DNA of 64,000 nucleotides. Source: Ideonella sp. GTDB taxonomy: Bacteria > Pseudomonadota > Gammaproteobacteria > Burkholderiales > Burkholderiaceae_C. The stretch's first letter is position 1. Every line of letters starts with the position of its first letter. A program made the position numbers and the translations under genes. Below are positions 35,628-44,404 of this stretch, one piece after another. The stretch spans positions 62,001 to 126,000 of the forward strand of contig JADKIA010000003.1 in assembly GCA_016721465.1 (NCBI GenBank), read 5' to 3'. A model generated the notes under the pieces. It was not told the DNA's origin and searched no databases. It saw only the letters and a program-made list of their open reading frames with translations.

Positions 35628-36206
35628 ATGCCCACCCCGAAGACAGCCGCTGCAGCGGCCAAGCGCGGCAAGCCGAGTACCGTCGCCAAGCCCGCCGCCA
35701 AGCCCGCCGCCAAGCCCGCCGCCAAGCCTGCGGCCAAGGTCGTGGCCAGGCCGGCAAGCCAGCCGGCGGCCAAACCAGCGGTCCCGCCCGTCGCCAATCC
35801 CGTCGTGAAGGCACCGGCCCGTCGGGCCCCGAAGACGCCGGCCCCATTGATCGTCAAGCCCACGACCACGGTGACGGCCAAGGCCGGGGCCTTGCCGATG
35901 GCGGGCATGCCCGTCAAGGTGACCAAGGCGATCAAGGCCTCCAAGGCCCCCAAGGCGGCCAAACCTGTCAAGGCGCCCAAGTTGCGCCAGAAGCCGGTGC
36001 GCGACAGCTTCACGATGCCCGAGGCCGATTTCGCGCTGGTGGCCACGCTCAAGGCCCGCGCCATGTCCGGCGCCCGCGAAACCAAGAAGAGCGAGCTGCT
36101 GCGTGCCGGCCTGCACGCACTGGCGGCGCTGGACACGCCCAGCCTGCTCGAAGCGCTGAATCAGCTGGATCCGGTCAAGATCGGGCGACCGAAAAAAGGT
36201 CATTGA
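35628..36206 (+). CDS. Histone H1-like/ribbon-helix-helix protein
   Basis: The 192-residue product has a Lys/Ala/Pro-rich tail (residues 1-125) with AAKP repeats, encoded by a 12-base tandem unit (GCCAAGCCCGCC), like bacterial histone H1 tails. The last 65 residues (VRDSFTMPEADFALVATLKARA...TKKSELLRAGLHALAAL...IGRPKKGH) resemble a ribbon-helix-helix domain and a conserved burkholderial family of unknown role. It probably binds DNA, as a nucleoid-associated or regulatory protein. The GAGGAG ribosome site is strong. Confidence 0.72.
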   Translation: MPTPKTAAAAAKRGKPSTVAKPAAKPAAKPAAKPAAKVVARPASQPAAKPAVPPVANPVVKAPARRAPKTPAPLIVKPTTTVTAKAGALPMAGMPVKVTKAIKASKAPKAAKPVKAPKLRQKPVRDSFTMPEADFALVATLKARAMSGARETKKSELLRAGLHALAALDTPSLLEALNQLDPVKIGRPKKGH

Positions 36207-36659
36207 GCGCCACAAGGCCGGCCGAAGCCGCGCCGCGCGGACGCTGCGGTGGTGCCCGCCCGTTGCCATCGGCCCAGCGCATCACCGCAGCGCCATGCAT
36301 GGCCGGGTCGCTGACCGAGGTGCGCCCGGTCTCCACATGGCCGGCCCAAGGTCTGAGACAGGCCGGTTGATCCGGCAGTGTCAGTGCCCGGTCGTACCAG
36401 CGGTGTCTCGCGTCGAGCGGCAAGCCGAGTCGCAGCGTGGCGTCGGCGGCCAGGTGCAGCGACCCCGGGACGGTGTCGTGGCAGGCCATGGCCGGCGCCT
36501 GGCGCAAAGGGTGTTTCACCATTTCACCGAGGCTTGTCCGACGTCAGCGTTCGGTCTCTTGACGCTGGACGCCCCGGCCGTGCGGGCCTATCTTTGCTCA
36601 CCAACGGGGCTGAGTGCGATGGCGTTCTGATCCCGCCTGATCGTCAACCGAAGTTGCCC
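36207..36659. other. 453-base stretch without a supported gene
   Basis: A - strand frame (36175-36522, 115 codons, starting MVKHPLRQAPAMACHD) is open and overlaps the end of the RHH gene tail to tail. It has no ribosome site or domain I know, so I leave it unsupported. The last 100 bases should hold the promoter of the next operon, but no clear sigma-70 pair is visible. Confidence 0.5.
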
Positions 36660-37232
36660 ATGAGCCGTCCCTCGTCCACCGTCAAGAAGGCCGGTCTGTT
36701 GCGCACCGTGATCGGCGTGATGGTCAACCCGGGCGGCCTGCTGAAAGCGCGGCTGGCCGACACCGGCTTGATGGCCGCGCTCGCCGTCTCCGGCTTGGCA
36801 TTCACGCTGTTCTTCCTGCAAACCGGGCTGGACCGGGCGCGCTCGGGCCAGATCCGCCTTGAGTCGGTGGGCGTGCTGGCCGCCGCCGGGCTGGTGCTGG
36901 GCACCGCGGGCGTGGCGATCACCGCGCTGGTCGGCTGGGTGGGTTGCAAGCTGCTGGGCAGCAAGGCGCCGTTGGGTGAGGCGCTGCGCGCCTTCGGCCT
37001 GGCCTACAGCCCGACACTGGTCTATGCCGTGATGGGCCTGGCGGTGAACCTGTTGCTGGGCTGGAACACGGCGGTGGCCTTCGGCGTGACCGGGCTGCTG
37101 TGGGCGCTGGGTCCGATGATCGTGGCGCTGAAGGACATGGTGGACGGGCACAGTGGCCGGGCTGCGGCCATCGCCACCGTCTGTGGCCTGCTGGTCCTGT
37201 TCGGCTGGGCCCGCCTCAGTGTGATCGCATGA
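36660..37232 (+). CDS. Yip1-like integral membrane protein
   Basis: The 190-residue protein starts with a short basic segment containing GVMVNPGGLLKARL, typical of Yip1-family bacterial proteins. About five hydrophobic helices follow (38-56, 70-98, 112-135, 140-155, 165-185). The function of bacterial Yip1-like proteins is unknown. Its stop overlaps the next start (ATGA), so the two are translationally coupled. It is the first gene of a four-gene run ending at 41362. Confidence 0.75.
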   Translation: MSRPSSTVKKAGLLRTVIGVMVNPGGLLKARLADTGLMAALAVSGLAFTLFFLQTGLDRARSGQIRLESVGVLAAAGLVLGTAGVAITALVGWVGCKLLGSKAPLGEALRAFGLAYSPTLVYAVMGLAVNLLLGWNTAVAFGVTGLLWALGPMIVALKDMVDGHSGRAAAIATVCGLLVLFGWARLSVIA

Positions 37233-37705
37233 AGGCCGCCACGATCTCGAAGCCGCGCAAGGCTGGAAACCTTGGCCGCTACGTCACCGTGCTGGCCTTT
37301 CTGGCCGGGCTGGGCGCGCTGTGTGGTGGCGCGCCGATGGCGGTGTTCGGGCCCTTGCTGGGCGCGCTGGGCCTGTTGGTGCTGGTGCTGGCGCTGGCGC
37401 TGTTCAATCCGGCGGCGCGGCGGGCGCACGGCTTTTCGGCCATCAGTGGCGCCGTGGCCGGGGGCTTTGCCATGCTCCTGCCGTTCACGGTGCTGGCCGC
37501 CGTTACCTCCTGGTGGCTGCACTGGGACGTCGCGCAGGCCTTCGCCTCGGCCGGGCTGATGGCCGCAGGCGCCGCCACCGGCAGCGAGATGGTCAAGCTG
37601 GGCGGTGGACGCTTCGCCGGCAGCGTGGTGCCCATGCTGGGCGCGTTGGCCCTGTCGCTGGCCTGGATGCTGCTCACGGGCTGGTTGGCCGCCGTCATTC
37701 GCTGA
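37229..37705 (+). CDS. Membrane protein of unknown function, coupled to the Yip1-like gene
   Basis: The 158-residue protein has about four hydrophobic helices: 20-37, 42-58, 72-93 and 135-156. The N-terminus is basic (MKAATISKPRKAGN). No family is recognised. The start ATG overlaps the previous stop, and the next gene begins 19 bases downstream, so these are probably partners in one membrane complex. Confidence 0.72.
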   Translation: MKAATISKPRKAGNLGRYVTVLAFLAGLGALCGGAPMAVFGPLLGALGLLVLVLALALFNPAARRAHGFSAISGAVAGGFAMLLPFTVLAAVTSWWLHWDVAQAFASAGLMAAGAATGSEMVKLGGGRFAGSVVPMLGALALSLAWMLLTGWLAAVIR

Positions 37706-37724
37706 GGAACGGGTCCGCCCTGCC

Positions 37725-40472
37725 ATGAGCACCTTCCAACGCCGATCGGCCCAAATGCTGATCCTGCTGTTGCTCGCCTTCTGCTTCGAAGCGGCCGCCC
37801 GACGCAGCCCGTTCGACGAGGACGCGATCGTCTGTCCTGCCAACCTTCCGCCGGGCACTTGCGGCCGGGCCGCCGCTGCAGCGCCGAGCGCACCGGCGCG
37901 GGTGGGCAACGTGCAGATCGTCAGCACCGAGCCCAAGCCGGGTGAGGTGCGGCCCGTGCCCGGACCCCTCCTGGCCGAGACACCACCAGCGCCCGCGCCG
38001 GCGGCATTGCCGCAGCCGGCCGATCCTGGCCGGGTCACCGGCATCGGCATGGTGAGCACCAAGCCCCTGCCCGGTGACGGCAGCCTGCCGCTGCCGGCCG
38101 ATCTGGCCGTCCCGCCATCGGCCCACCCGGCACCGATCGGCACCGATGCCACTCCGACACTGCCGGCCTGGATTCAGGCGCCGCTGCCGGGCCTGGGACG
38201 CGTGGTCGGGATCCCCGGCCCGGCCTCGTCGGCGCAGGGCATGGTGGGCGTGCTGGCGCCGGGCTTGGTGGCGGTCTTCGGCGGTCTGCTCGGCGGCTTG
38301 TTCAACCCGCCGCAGCCGACCCGTGCGACCACACCGGAAGCCACGCCGTCTCCAGCTTCGCCAGCCGCCGAGGCGGGCCCGCCGCCGGACCCGTCAGCGG
38401 ACGCGGTGCCCGGCGCCGACCAGGCGGCCGCCGATCAGGCTGCGGCCCAGGCCGAGTGGCTGCGCCAGCGCCAGGAAGACCTGAAGCAGATCCGCGAGAG
38501 CCAGGCCTACATCGCGGCCAATGCGGCGGGGGCGCGCCAGGGCGGCTTCGATGCCACCGAGCACGACCGCCAGATCCGTGACCTGCAGATCCGCGAGAAG
38601 GAAGTGGCCGGCCAGATTGCTGCCGCCGGCGGCGACACCGCCTACGTGGCCCGACCGCGCGAGGTGATTCCGGTGGGCGAGGGTTTCGTCGAGGCGCTGC
38701 GCATCGCCCAGGAGCGCGACCGCCTGGCCGCGCTGGCGGCCGCCCGCGTGCGCATGGGCGAATTGCTCAAGGCGCAGCAGGCCAGCGATCGCAACTATTG
38801 GAATGACGTGAAGGAGGGTTTCTGGGGCGGCGTGGTCGCTGACGTGGATGCCATCCCGGGGCAGCTGAAGGACGCGGCCAAGGCCGGCCTGCGGACCATC
38901 GGTGAGACGGTGGGTGCCGCAGCGGACGCTCTTGAGGACACCCGCAACTGGCGTGACCTGGGCCAGGCGGTGATCCAGACCGCTGCCGACCTGGTCGGCA
39001 GCCCGCTGCAATCGGCACGCAAGGTGGGCGGCTTCTATGGCGAGGTGGCAGGCACCGCGGCCCAGGTGGGGGTGCACATCGCCACGAACCCGGTGGACAC
39101 GCTCAAGGCCATCGCCGGTGTGGACAACTGGGAAAAGGCCATGGACCCGAACGTGCCCGTCACCGAGCGCATCGGCCGAGTGCTGGTGGGCATCGCCGAC
39201 GCGGCGGTGGCCATCGGTGGCGCCGGGCTGGTCACCGAGGGCGCGCGGGCGGCCGACGCCGTGGTCGACGCGGCCAAGGTGGCGGACAAGCTGGGTGATT
39301 CCTTGCGTGGCGTGGACAAGCTGCGCCACGCGGCGTGGGAAGAGGCGCAAACGCTCGGCAAGCTCAAGGTGGACGAGTTCGACCAGGCGCGGCGCGCGGC
39401 GCGCGAGGCCGCCAAGACCGGCGATGCCGCCGCGCAGGCTGCCGCCGAGGCGCGGCTGCGCAAGGCCACGCTCGAGGTGCAGGGCGACAAGCAGGCACTG
39501 TGGGACATCAACAAGGCGTCGCGCCCCAACGAACTGAAGAAGGCTTTCAATGGCGAGATGGGGGCCGTCTACCGCAAGACCGACGAGCAAGTGGTGCGCG
39601 ACCTGTGCCAGCAGAACGGCATGGACTTCAAGCAGCTGCGCGAGCAGCCGCCGGGCTCGGGCATCTACTACAACGAGCTCACCGGCCGGCCCGACATCGT
39701 GGTGGTCAAGCCCACCAACCCGGTGGCCACCACGCGCGTGAATGCGCAGGGCGAGCTGGAGTTCATCAAGCCAGTCGAGAAGGTGGGCGCCGACCGCGAC
39801 GTGACGGTACGCGTGCGCCGCTGTGGCGACCAACTGGTGGCGGACCCGGCGCATCCGGGCCAGTTCATCCGTGCGGGCGAGCACGGCGTGCTCACCGATG
39901 TGCCGTCCGACGTGCTGGCCAGCAGCTACAACGACGCGTTCCACGAAGCGGCAGGCGCCAAGACGCACTATCGCGACCTGACACCCAAGCAGTTTGCCGA
40001 CAGGATGGACCAGGTCGCCACCGACCGGCTGCATGCCGAGGCCTATGGCCGCGGGCAGAAGGACCTGCAGGTGGCGATCGGCCAGCCCGGTGCCGCGTTC
40101 TCCGATGCCGAGCAGGTGGCCAAGGCCGCGCAGTACAAGTCCGAGCACCTGTACAAGCAGGCACACGAGCTGGCCGCCAAGGGCCAGCTCAAGGAGGCCG
40201 AGACCGCGCTGGGCGAAGGCATGCGCCAGGCCACCAAGCAATTCGACCGACAGGTGCTGGGCCGCGCCGAGGCGCTGCAGGCGCAGGGCGTGAAGGTGCA
40301 GGTGCCGAGGGATCTGCAGCAGCACATGGCCATCATGAAGCAGGCACAGGTGCAGGGTTGGTCACCCGCGCGCGTGGCCGAAGCCTTGCGCCAACAGGGC
40401 ACCAGCGTGGAGGCGGTGACGCAGCGCTCCGCCGGCCTGCTCGAGTCGATGCAGAAACTGAGGCCACGCTGA
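37725..40472 (+). CDS. Large exported protein of unknown function (915 residues)
   Basis: The product starts with a signal-type segment (AQMLILLLLAFCFEAAA), then a Pro/Ala-rich region (45-240) with two repeats of the type IVSTEPKPGEV / MVSTKPLPGDG. A hydrophobic stretch (MVGVLAPGLVAVFGGLLGGLF, about 173-193) and a coiled-coil-like region (250-350) follow. Then comes a helical domain (ADVDAIPGQLKDAAKAGLRTIGET...) that includes a hydrophobic VGIADAAVAIGGAGLVTEGA stretch. The C-terminal 300 residues contain GSGIYYNELTGRPDIVVVKPTNP and long charged helices. The layout recalls large envelope or polymorphic-toxin-like proteins, but I see no toxin motif. Function unknown. Confidence 0.75.
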   Translation: MSTFQRRSAQMLILLLLAFCFEAAARRSPFDEDAIVCPANLPPGTCGRAAAAAPSAPARVGNVQIVSTEPKPGEVRPVPGPLLAETPPAPAPAALPQPADPGRVTGIGMVSTKPLPGDGSLPLPADLAVPPSAHPAPIGTDATPTLPAWIQAPLPGLGRVVGIPGPASSAQGMVGVLAPGLVAVFGGLLGGLFNPPQPTRATTPEATPSPASPAAEAGPPPDPSADAVPGADQAAADQAAAQAEWLRQRQEDLKQIRESQAYIAANAAGARQGGFDATEHDRQIRDLQIREKEVAGQIAAAGGDTAYVARPREVIPVGEGFVEALRIAQERDRLAALAAARVRMGELLKAQQASDRNYWNDVKEGFWGGVVADVDAIPGQLKDAAKAGLRTIGETVGAAADALEDTRNWRDLGQAVIQTAADLVGSPLQSARKVGGFYGEVAGTAAQVGVHIATNPVDTLKAIAGVDNWEKAMDPNVPVTERIGRVLVGIADAAVAIGGAGLVTEGARAADAVVDAAKVADKLGDSLRGVDKLRHAAWEEAQTLGKLKVDEFDQARRAAREAAKTGDAAAQAAAEARLRKATLEVQGDKQALWDINKASRPNELKKAFNGEMGAVYRKTDEQVVRDLCQQNGMDFKQLREQPPGSGIYYNELTGRPDIVVVKPTNPVATTRVNAQGELEFIKPVEKVGADRDVTVRVRRCGDQLVADPAHPGQFIRAGEHGVLTDVPSDVLASSYNDAFHEAAGAKTHYRDLTPKQFADRMDQVATDRLHAEAYGRGQKDLQVAIGQPGAAFSDAEQVAKAAQYKSEHLYKQAHELAAKGQLKEAETALGEGMRQATKQFDRQVLGRAEALQAQGVKVQVPRDLQQHMAIMKQAQVQGWSPARVAEALRQQGTSVEAVTQRSAGLLESMQKLRPR

Positions 40473-40504
40473 TCGCGCGTCCACCCCAAGGTCGGAGCAA
40501 GCCC

Positions 40505-41362
40505 ATGAGCGAATACGTCTTCTTTGAACTGCAGCCCGAGGTGCGGCGCGAGCTGAAGCTGCCGCCCCACCCGATTCCCGTGCGGCGCGAGCGGCAGCAG
40601 GCGGTGTTTGTGCCGGGCGGCCGGGTCGATATCGCGGCCATGCTCGACGAGCTGCGCAGCTTCCTCGACGAGAACCCGGCGCTGCAGGGCGACTACCGGC
40701 AGTTGCTGGCGATGCTGTCCTACCTGTCGGGACTGGCCGCTGCCGCACGGGGTTATCACGAGCAGGCCTTGCACCTCTACGAGATGGGGCTGGAGGCCGT
40801 GCCCGAGAGCGTGTCACTGCGCAGCCATGCCGCACTGGCGCTGCACTGCCTGGGCCGCAACGTGGAGGCGCGGCACGAGATCGAGGCGGTGATCGCCCGC
40901 ACGCCAAAGGAGCAGATCCTGCCGGTGCTGTGGATGATCCTGGCGCGGATCTGCGTGCGCGATGGCGAGCTGAAGAAGGCGCACGCGCTGCTCAAGGACG
41001 TGAGCACGCTGATCCCGCAGGAAGATGGCTTCTGGGACTTGCTCGGTGAGCTGGAGGACCGGCTGGGCATCGCGCGCACGGCGGCGCCCGTGGCCGAGGC
41101 CGAGGACGAGGCGTTCACGGTGATCATGAAACCCGCACCGCGCCCGTCGACCGACCCGGCAGTGGCGGCGCCTGCCGTGCCGCCGCCACTGCCCACCACA
41201 CGCTGGCACTACGCTGCGAACGGGCAGGCCTTGGGCCCGGTGCCCGAGGCCGAGTTGCGTGAGCGGCTGGCCCGCGGTGAACTGCCCGCCAACACGCCAG
41301 TGTGGAACCCTGCGCTGGCCGACTGGATCGCCGCCAGCGCAGCCGGGTTGGTGGTGGCCTGA
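40505..41362 (+). CDS. TPR-like protein with C-terminal GYF_2 domain
   Basis: The 285-residue protein has helical repeats between about 40 and 195 (YRQLLAMLSYLSGLAAAARGYHEQALHLYEMGLEAVPESVSLRSHAALALHCLGRNVEARHEI...). A proline-rich linker follows, then a C-terminal GYF_2-type domain (WHYAANGQALGPVPEAELRERLARGELPANTPVWNPALADWIAA). Both parts suggest protein-protein contacts, perhaps with proline-rich stretches such as those in the preceding 915-residue protein. It is the last gene of the run, 32 bases after that protein. Confidence 0.82.
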   Translation: MSEYVFFELQPEVRRELKLPPHPIPVRRERQQAVFVPGGRVDIAAMLDELRSFLDENPALQGDYRQLLAMLSYLSGLAAAARGYHEQALHLYEMGLEAVPESVSLRSHAALALHCLGRNVEARHEIEAVIARTPKEQILPVLWMILARICVRDGELKKAHALLKDVSTLIPQEDGFWDLLGELEDRLGIARTAAPVAEAEDEAFTVIMKPAPRPSTDPAVAAPAVPPPLPTTRWHYAANGQALGPVPEAELRERLARGELPANTPVWNPALADWIAASAAGLVVA

Positions 41363-41656
41363 TCGGGGCAGCCGCAAGTTTCGTTCAGACGGGTGCGCTT
41401 CAAGTCCCGGAGGTCGTGCGACTTCAGTGTTCGGGCGACGCCGGCGAAATCGCCCAAGCTGCGGCTGTGCTCAATTCGGAGTCGAACGGAGTTGCTCCAG
41501 ACTGGCCGTCTACCGATTTCGACCGCCGGCCATGAGCGGCCTGTAGGAGCTCCTCCGCGACTGCCCTTGCCTGTTGATTCCTGCCATACTGATTTGCGAC
41601 AGTTCCTCTCCACACCGGCCGTCGAATTCCACGGAGCAGCAGTAGTTGGCAAAGGT

Positions 41657-42862
41657 ATGAACCTTACTATCCACCTATTCCGCCTCATATTTGCGTCGTT
41701 CATCGCCAACACCTGCAATGCAGGCGCCATTGATATAGCCGCATGGCGGGATGACATTGATCATTTCGCACGAGAACTACCGAAGCGTCACAAGGATCTT
41801 TTCCTCCACCTCGACAAAGCGACATTCGAGGCAGATATATCTCGCTTGCAAAATGATCTGCCCAAGCTTGATGACTCCTCGATCGGGCTGAGACTCCAGC
41901 AGTTGACGGCAAAGGTAGGGGACCTGCACACACGTGTGGTTTGGAAAGGCGAGGCTCGATATCCCCTGTCGCTTGCGCAGTTCGGCGATCACATGTTCGT
42001 GACGGCTGTCGCCTCAGAGGAGTACCGAAGGCTGTTAGGGGCAAAGCTCGTTGGCATTGGTGGCAAGTCGGCCCGGCATGCCATGAGCGCTGCAATGACC
42101 TTGGTCTCTGCGGAGAACATGTACGCCGTCATGGCATTGCTGCCGTCTGTGCTGGTGAACGGAGAGGCAGTTGCCTTTCTTGGAATGTCTGACGGGCCGG
42201 ATTCGGCCGACTTCCACTTCGAAACTGGCGACGCATCGATGGCCATGCGATTGCGCAGCAACAAGTCGATTTCCAGCGCAGCCTGGATTCAGGGACAAGC
42301 GAAGACACCTCTGCACGCCAGTCATTCTGGCGAGTTCTACTGGAGTCAGTACATCGCAGACTCACGCGCGCTTTACGTCAACTACTCGCGATGCGAAGAG
42401 CGAAAGGATTTGCCCTTTGCCTCGTTCGCCGAGGACGTCGGCAAGGCGATCGATCAACTGGACCTGGATCGAGTCGTGATCGATGTGCGCGTGAACTCTG
42501 GGGGGAACGAAGCGGTGATAAGGCCGCTTGTTTCAGAGCTGAAGCGACGTCAGATCAAGATTTTCGTTTTGATCGGAAGGCGAACCTTCTCTTCAGCATT
42601 CGGCAATGCGCTGACAATGAAAGAGCAATTGGGCGCCGTGCTCGTCGGGGAGCCCACTGGGCAAAAGCCCAATGCATTCGGTGAAACGAGATCCTTCGAA
42701 TTGCCTCACAGTGGCCTGAGGGTGCAGTACTCCACCAAGTTCTGGAAGCGGTTTGCCACAAGTGACCCCGACGCGCTATACCCCGACTTGACCGTGGAAA
42801 TCGCGATCGCCCCCTACATGGAAGGCAGAGATCCGGTGCTTGAAGCCGCGCTCAGGTATTGA
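41657..42862 (+). CDS. Exported S41-peptidase-like protein in a lower-GC segment
   Basis: The 401-residue product has a signal peptide (MNLTIHLFRLIFASFIANTCNA). An N-terminal domain contains WRDDIDHFARELPKRHKDLFLHLDK. The C-terminal half has S41 features: VVIDVRVNSGGNEAVIRPLVSELK, then FVLIGRRTFSSAFGNALTMKEQLGAVLVGEPTG, where the SS pair would hold the catalytic serine. ATG 41657 is chosen for the signal peptide and AAAGG upstream. The segment 41363-43150 has lower GC and different codon use from its neighbours, suggesting transfer. The 294 bases before it hold no gene I can support. Confidence 0.8.
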   Translation: MNLTIHLFRLIFASFIANTCNAGAIDIAAWRDDIDHFARELPKRHKDLFLHLDKATFEADISRLQNDLPKLDDSSIGLRLQQLTAKVGDLHTRVVWKGEARYPLSLAQFGDHMFVTAVASEEYRRLLGAKLVGIGGKSARHAMSAAMTLVSAENMYAVMALLPSVLVNGEAVAFLGMSDGPDSADFHFETGDASMAMRLRSNKSISSAAWIQGQAKTPLHASHSGEFYWSQYIADSRALYVNYSRCEERKDLPFASFAEDVGKAIDQLDLDRVVIDVRVNSGGNEAVIRPLVSELKRRQIKIFVLIGRRTFSSAFGNALTMKEQLGAVLVGEPTGQKPNAFGETRSFELPHSGLRVQYSTKFWKRFATSDPDALYPDLTVEIAIAPYMEGRDPVLEAALRY

Positions 42863-43166
42863 CAGCACCTGTGGTGAATTTGATCGCTCCATCTCCTTGA
42901 GTTCATTCGAAGGCGCCGACAGCACCGCATCGTTTGTTCGAGTCGGAAGGTTCTGAAAGGCGGCAATGGATCGCCTCTGGCCGACCACCCCCGCAAACGA
43001 ATGACGGAAGACTGGTCATTGGCGGCCGACGCTGCGTCGAGGCCATCCGTGTGCCTCAACTCGCGGGGAACTCGGCGCCCAGGATTTCGGCGGCGTCCTG
43101 GCACTGGCCCAGCGGACTGAGCACATGCAGAAGGCTACATCGGCTTGCCCCGAGACCGGCCGACCT
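42863..43166. other. About 300 bases without a gene
   Basis: This stretch lies between the S41-like gene and the convergent membrane protein gene. It shows only short shadow frames. I see no hairpin with a T-tract and no repeat shared with the rest of the window. Confidence 0.55.
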
Positions 43167-44198
43167 TCAGGGCCCTTCCGCGTCCTGAAGGTCGGCCTCC
43201 AGCGCCGGTACGGTGCGCGCGCGCAGGGTTTGCACGGCATGCCAGGCCAGGTAAGCCAGGCCCAGCAAGGCCAGCGCGGTCAAGGCCCAGTCGTCGCCCG
43301 ACAGCACCTCGTAGCGGCGGAAGTGGGTGCCGCGCGAGAACGACGATTCACGCAGCGCCAGGCCAGCCATCAGCATGCTCACGACCAAGGCTGCACCGCA
43401 GCCCAGCACCACCCAGGCCAGGTGCCGGACGAACCACACGCTGGCGATGGCGAAGCACATCAGCAGCAAGGGCAGCAACAAGCCATGTCCATACACCGGT
43501 GCCAGCAGGAACATCGGCACGCAGGCCAGCACCGCCAGCGCCGTGCGCCCGAGGTAGCCGCCTACGGGCGAGCGGCCCGCGGCGCGCTCGGCCGTCTGGT
43601 GCCGCGCCATCTGCTCGCGGATGAGCGCGCACACGGCGGCATGGTTGTCGGGCGTGCAGTACACGCGCAGCAGCGTGCGCCAGCGGTTGCGCAGGCCGAT
43701 GCTGTGGTGCGCCGCATCGAACTCGGCGCGGAAGCCCCCGGTCCAACGCAGCGTCTGTTGCTCCTGCGTCATCGCCAGCAGGCCGCTGCCCGCGGCGCCG
43801 GGCCGGCCGAGCACCAGGCCCAGCACCAGAGCGGCCCGGTTGCTGGCCTTGGCCACGCGGTCGCGGGTCTGGAAACCCACGCCCTGGTCGTCCACGCTGA
43901 AGCGTGCCCGCAGCCGGTTGCCGAACACCAGCCCCATGACCAGCAGCGCCAGCAGCGCAAAGCCCAGCCCGGCGGCAGCGAACAGGCCTAGCAGGGGCGG
44001 GATCGCCGACCAGTCGCCCTGCACCGCCAGCATCAGCGACACCAGGGCACCGACCAATGCGGCCGAGCCCAGCGTGACCGTCAGCATCGCGCGCAGCATG
44101 TGCACGTTGGTCAGCAGCGGAATGTCGATGTCCCAGCGCAACACGCCGTCCTGCGGTTGCAATGGCGTGGTCTGCAGCGTGCCCGTCGATGTGGCCAT
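43167..44198 (-). CDS. Integral membrane protein of unknown function
   Basis: The 343-residue protein has hydrophobic segments near 32-57 and 64-93, a soluble middle (about 95-215) with FSVDDQGVGFQTRDRV and WRTLLRVYCTPDNHAAVCALIREQMARH, then three or four helices (about 225-290) and one near the C-terminus. I do not recognise the family. ATG 44198 is preferred because AGGTGAAGG precedes it; a GTG three codons upstream is possible. A roughly 200-base gap separates it from the divergent esterase gene. Confidence 0.7.
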   Translation of the reverse strand: MATSTGTLQTTPLQPQDGVLRWDIDIPLLTNVHMLRAMLTVTLGSAALVGALVSLMLAVQGDWSAIPPLLGLFAAAGLGFALLALLVMGLVFGNRLRARFSVDDQGVGFQTRDRVAKASNRAALVLGLVLGRPGAAGSGLLAMTQEQQTLRWTGGFRAEFDAAHHSIGLRNRWRTLLRVYCTPDNHAAVCALIREQMARHQTAERAAGRSPVGGYLGRTALAVLACVPMFLLAPVYGHGLLLPLLLMCFAIASVWFVRHLAWVVLGCGAALVVSMLMAGLALRESSFSRGTHFRRYEVLSGDDWALTALALLGLAYLAWHAVQTLRARTVPALEADLQDAEGP

Positions 44199-44404
44199 GG
44201 CCTTCACCTGTTCTCACCGACCATCATCGGCTGCTCCGTAACCACGGTGTTGCCTGAGGTCAACAAGCGTCGGTGGTTCGCCGCGCGCTCGTCCGTCAGG
44301 ACAGGGTTTGTACTAAACATTTACTTTCCAATGGAAACTATAGTTGCTTTCCTTCGGACAGCATTTTCCGAAGACTCGGCAATGGACATCCCCTGGAGAC
44401 ACTC

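Noticed and set aside
36175..36522. A 115-codon - strand frame after the RHH gene
   Set aside because: It has no ribosome site or family resemblance and overlaps a real gene tail to tail; it cannot be supported, though it is not excluded.
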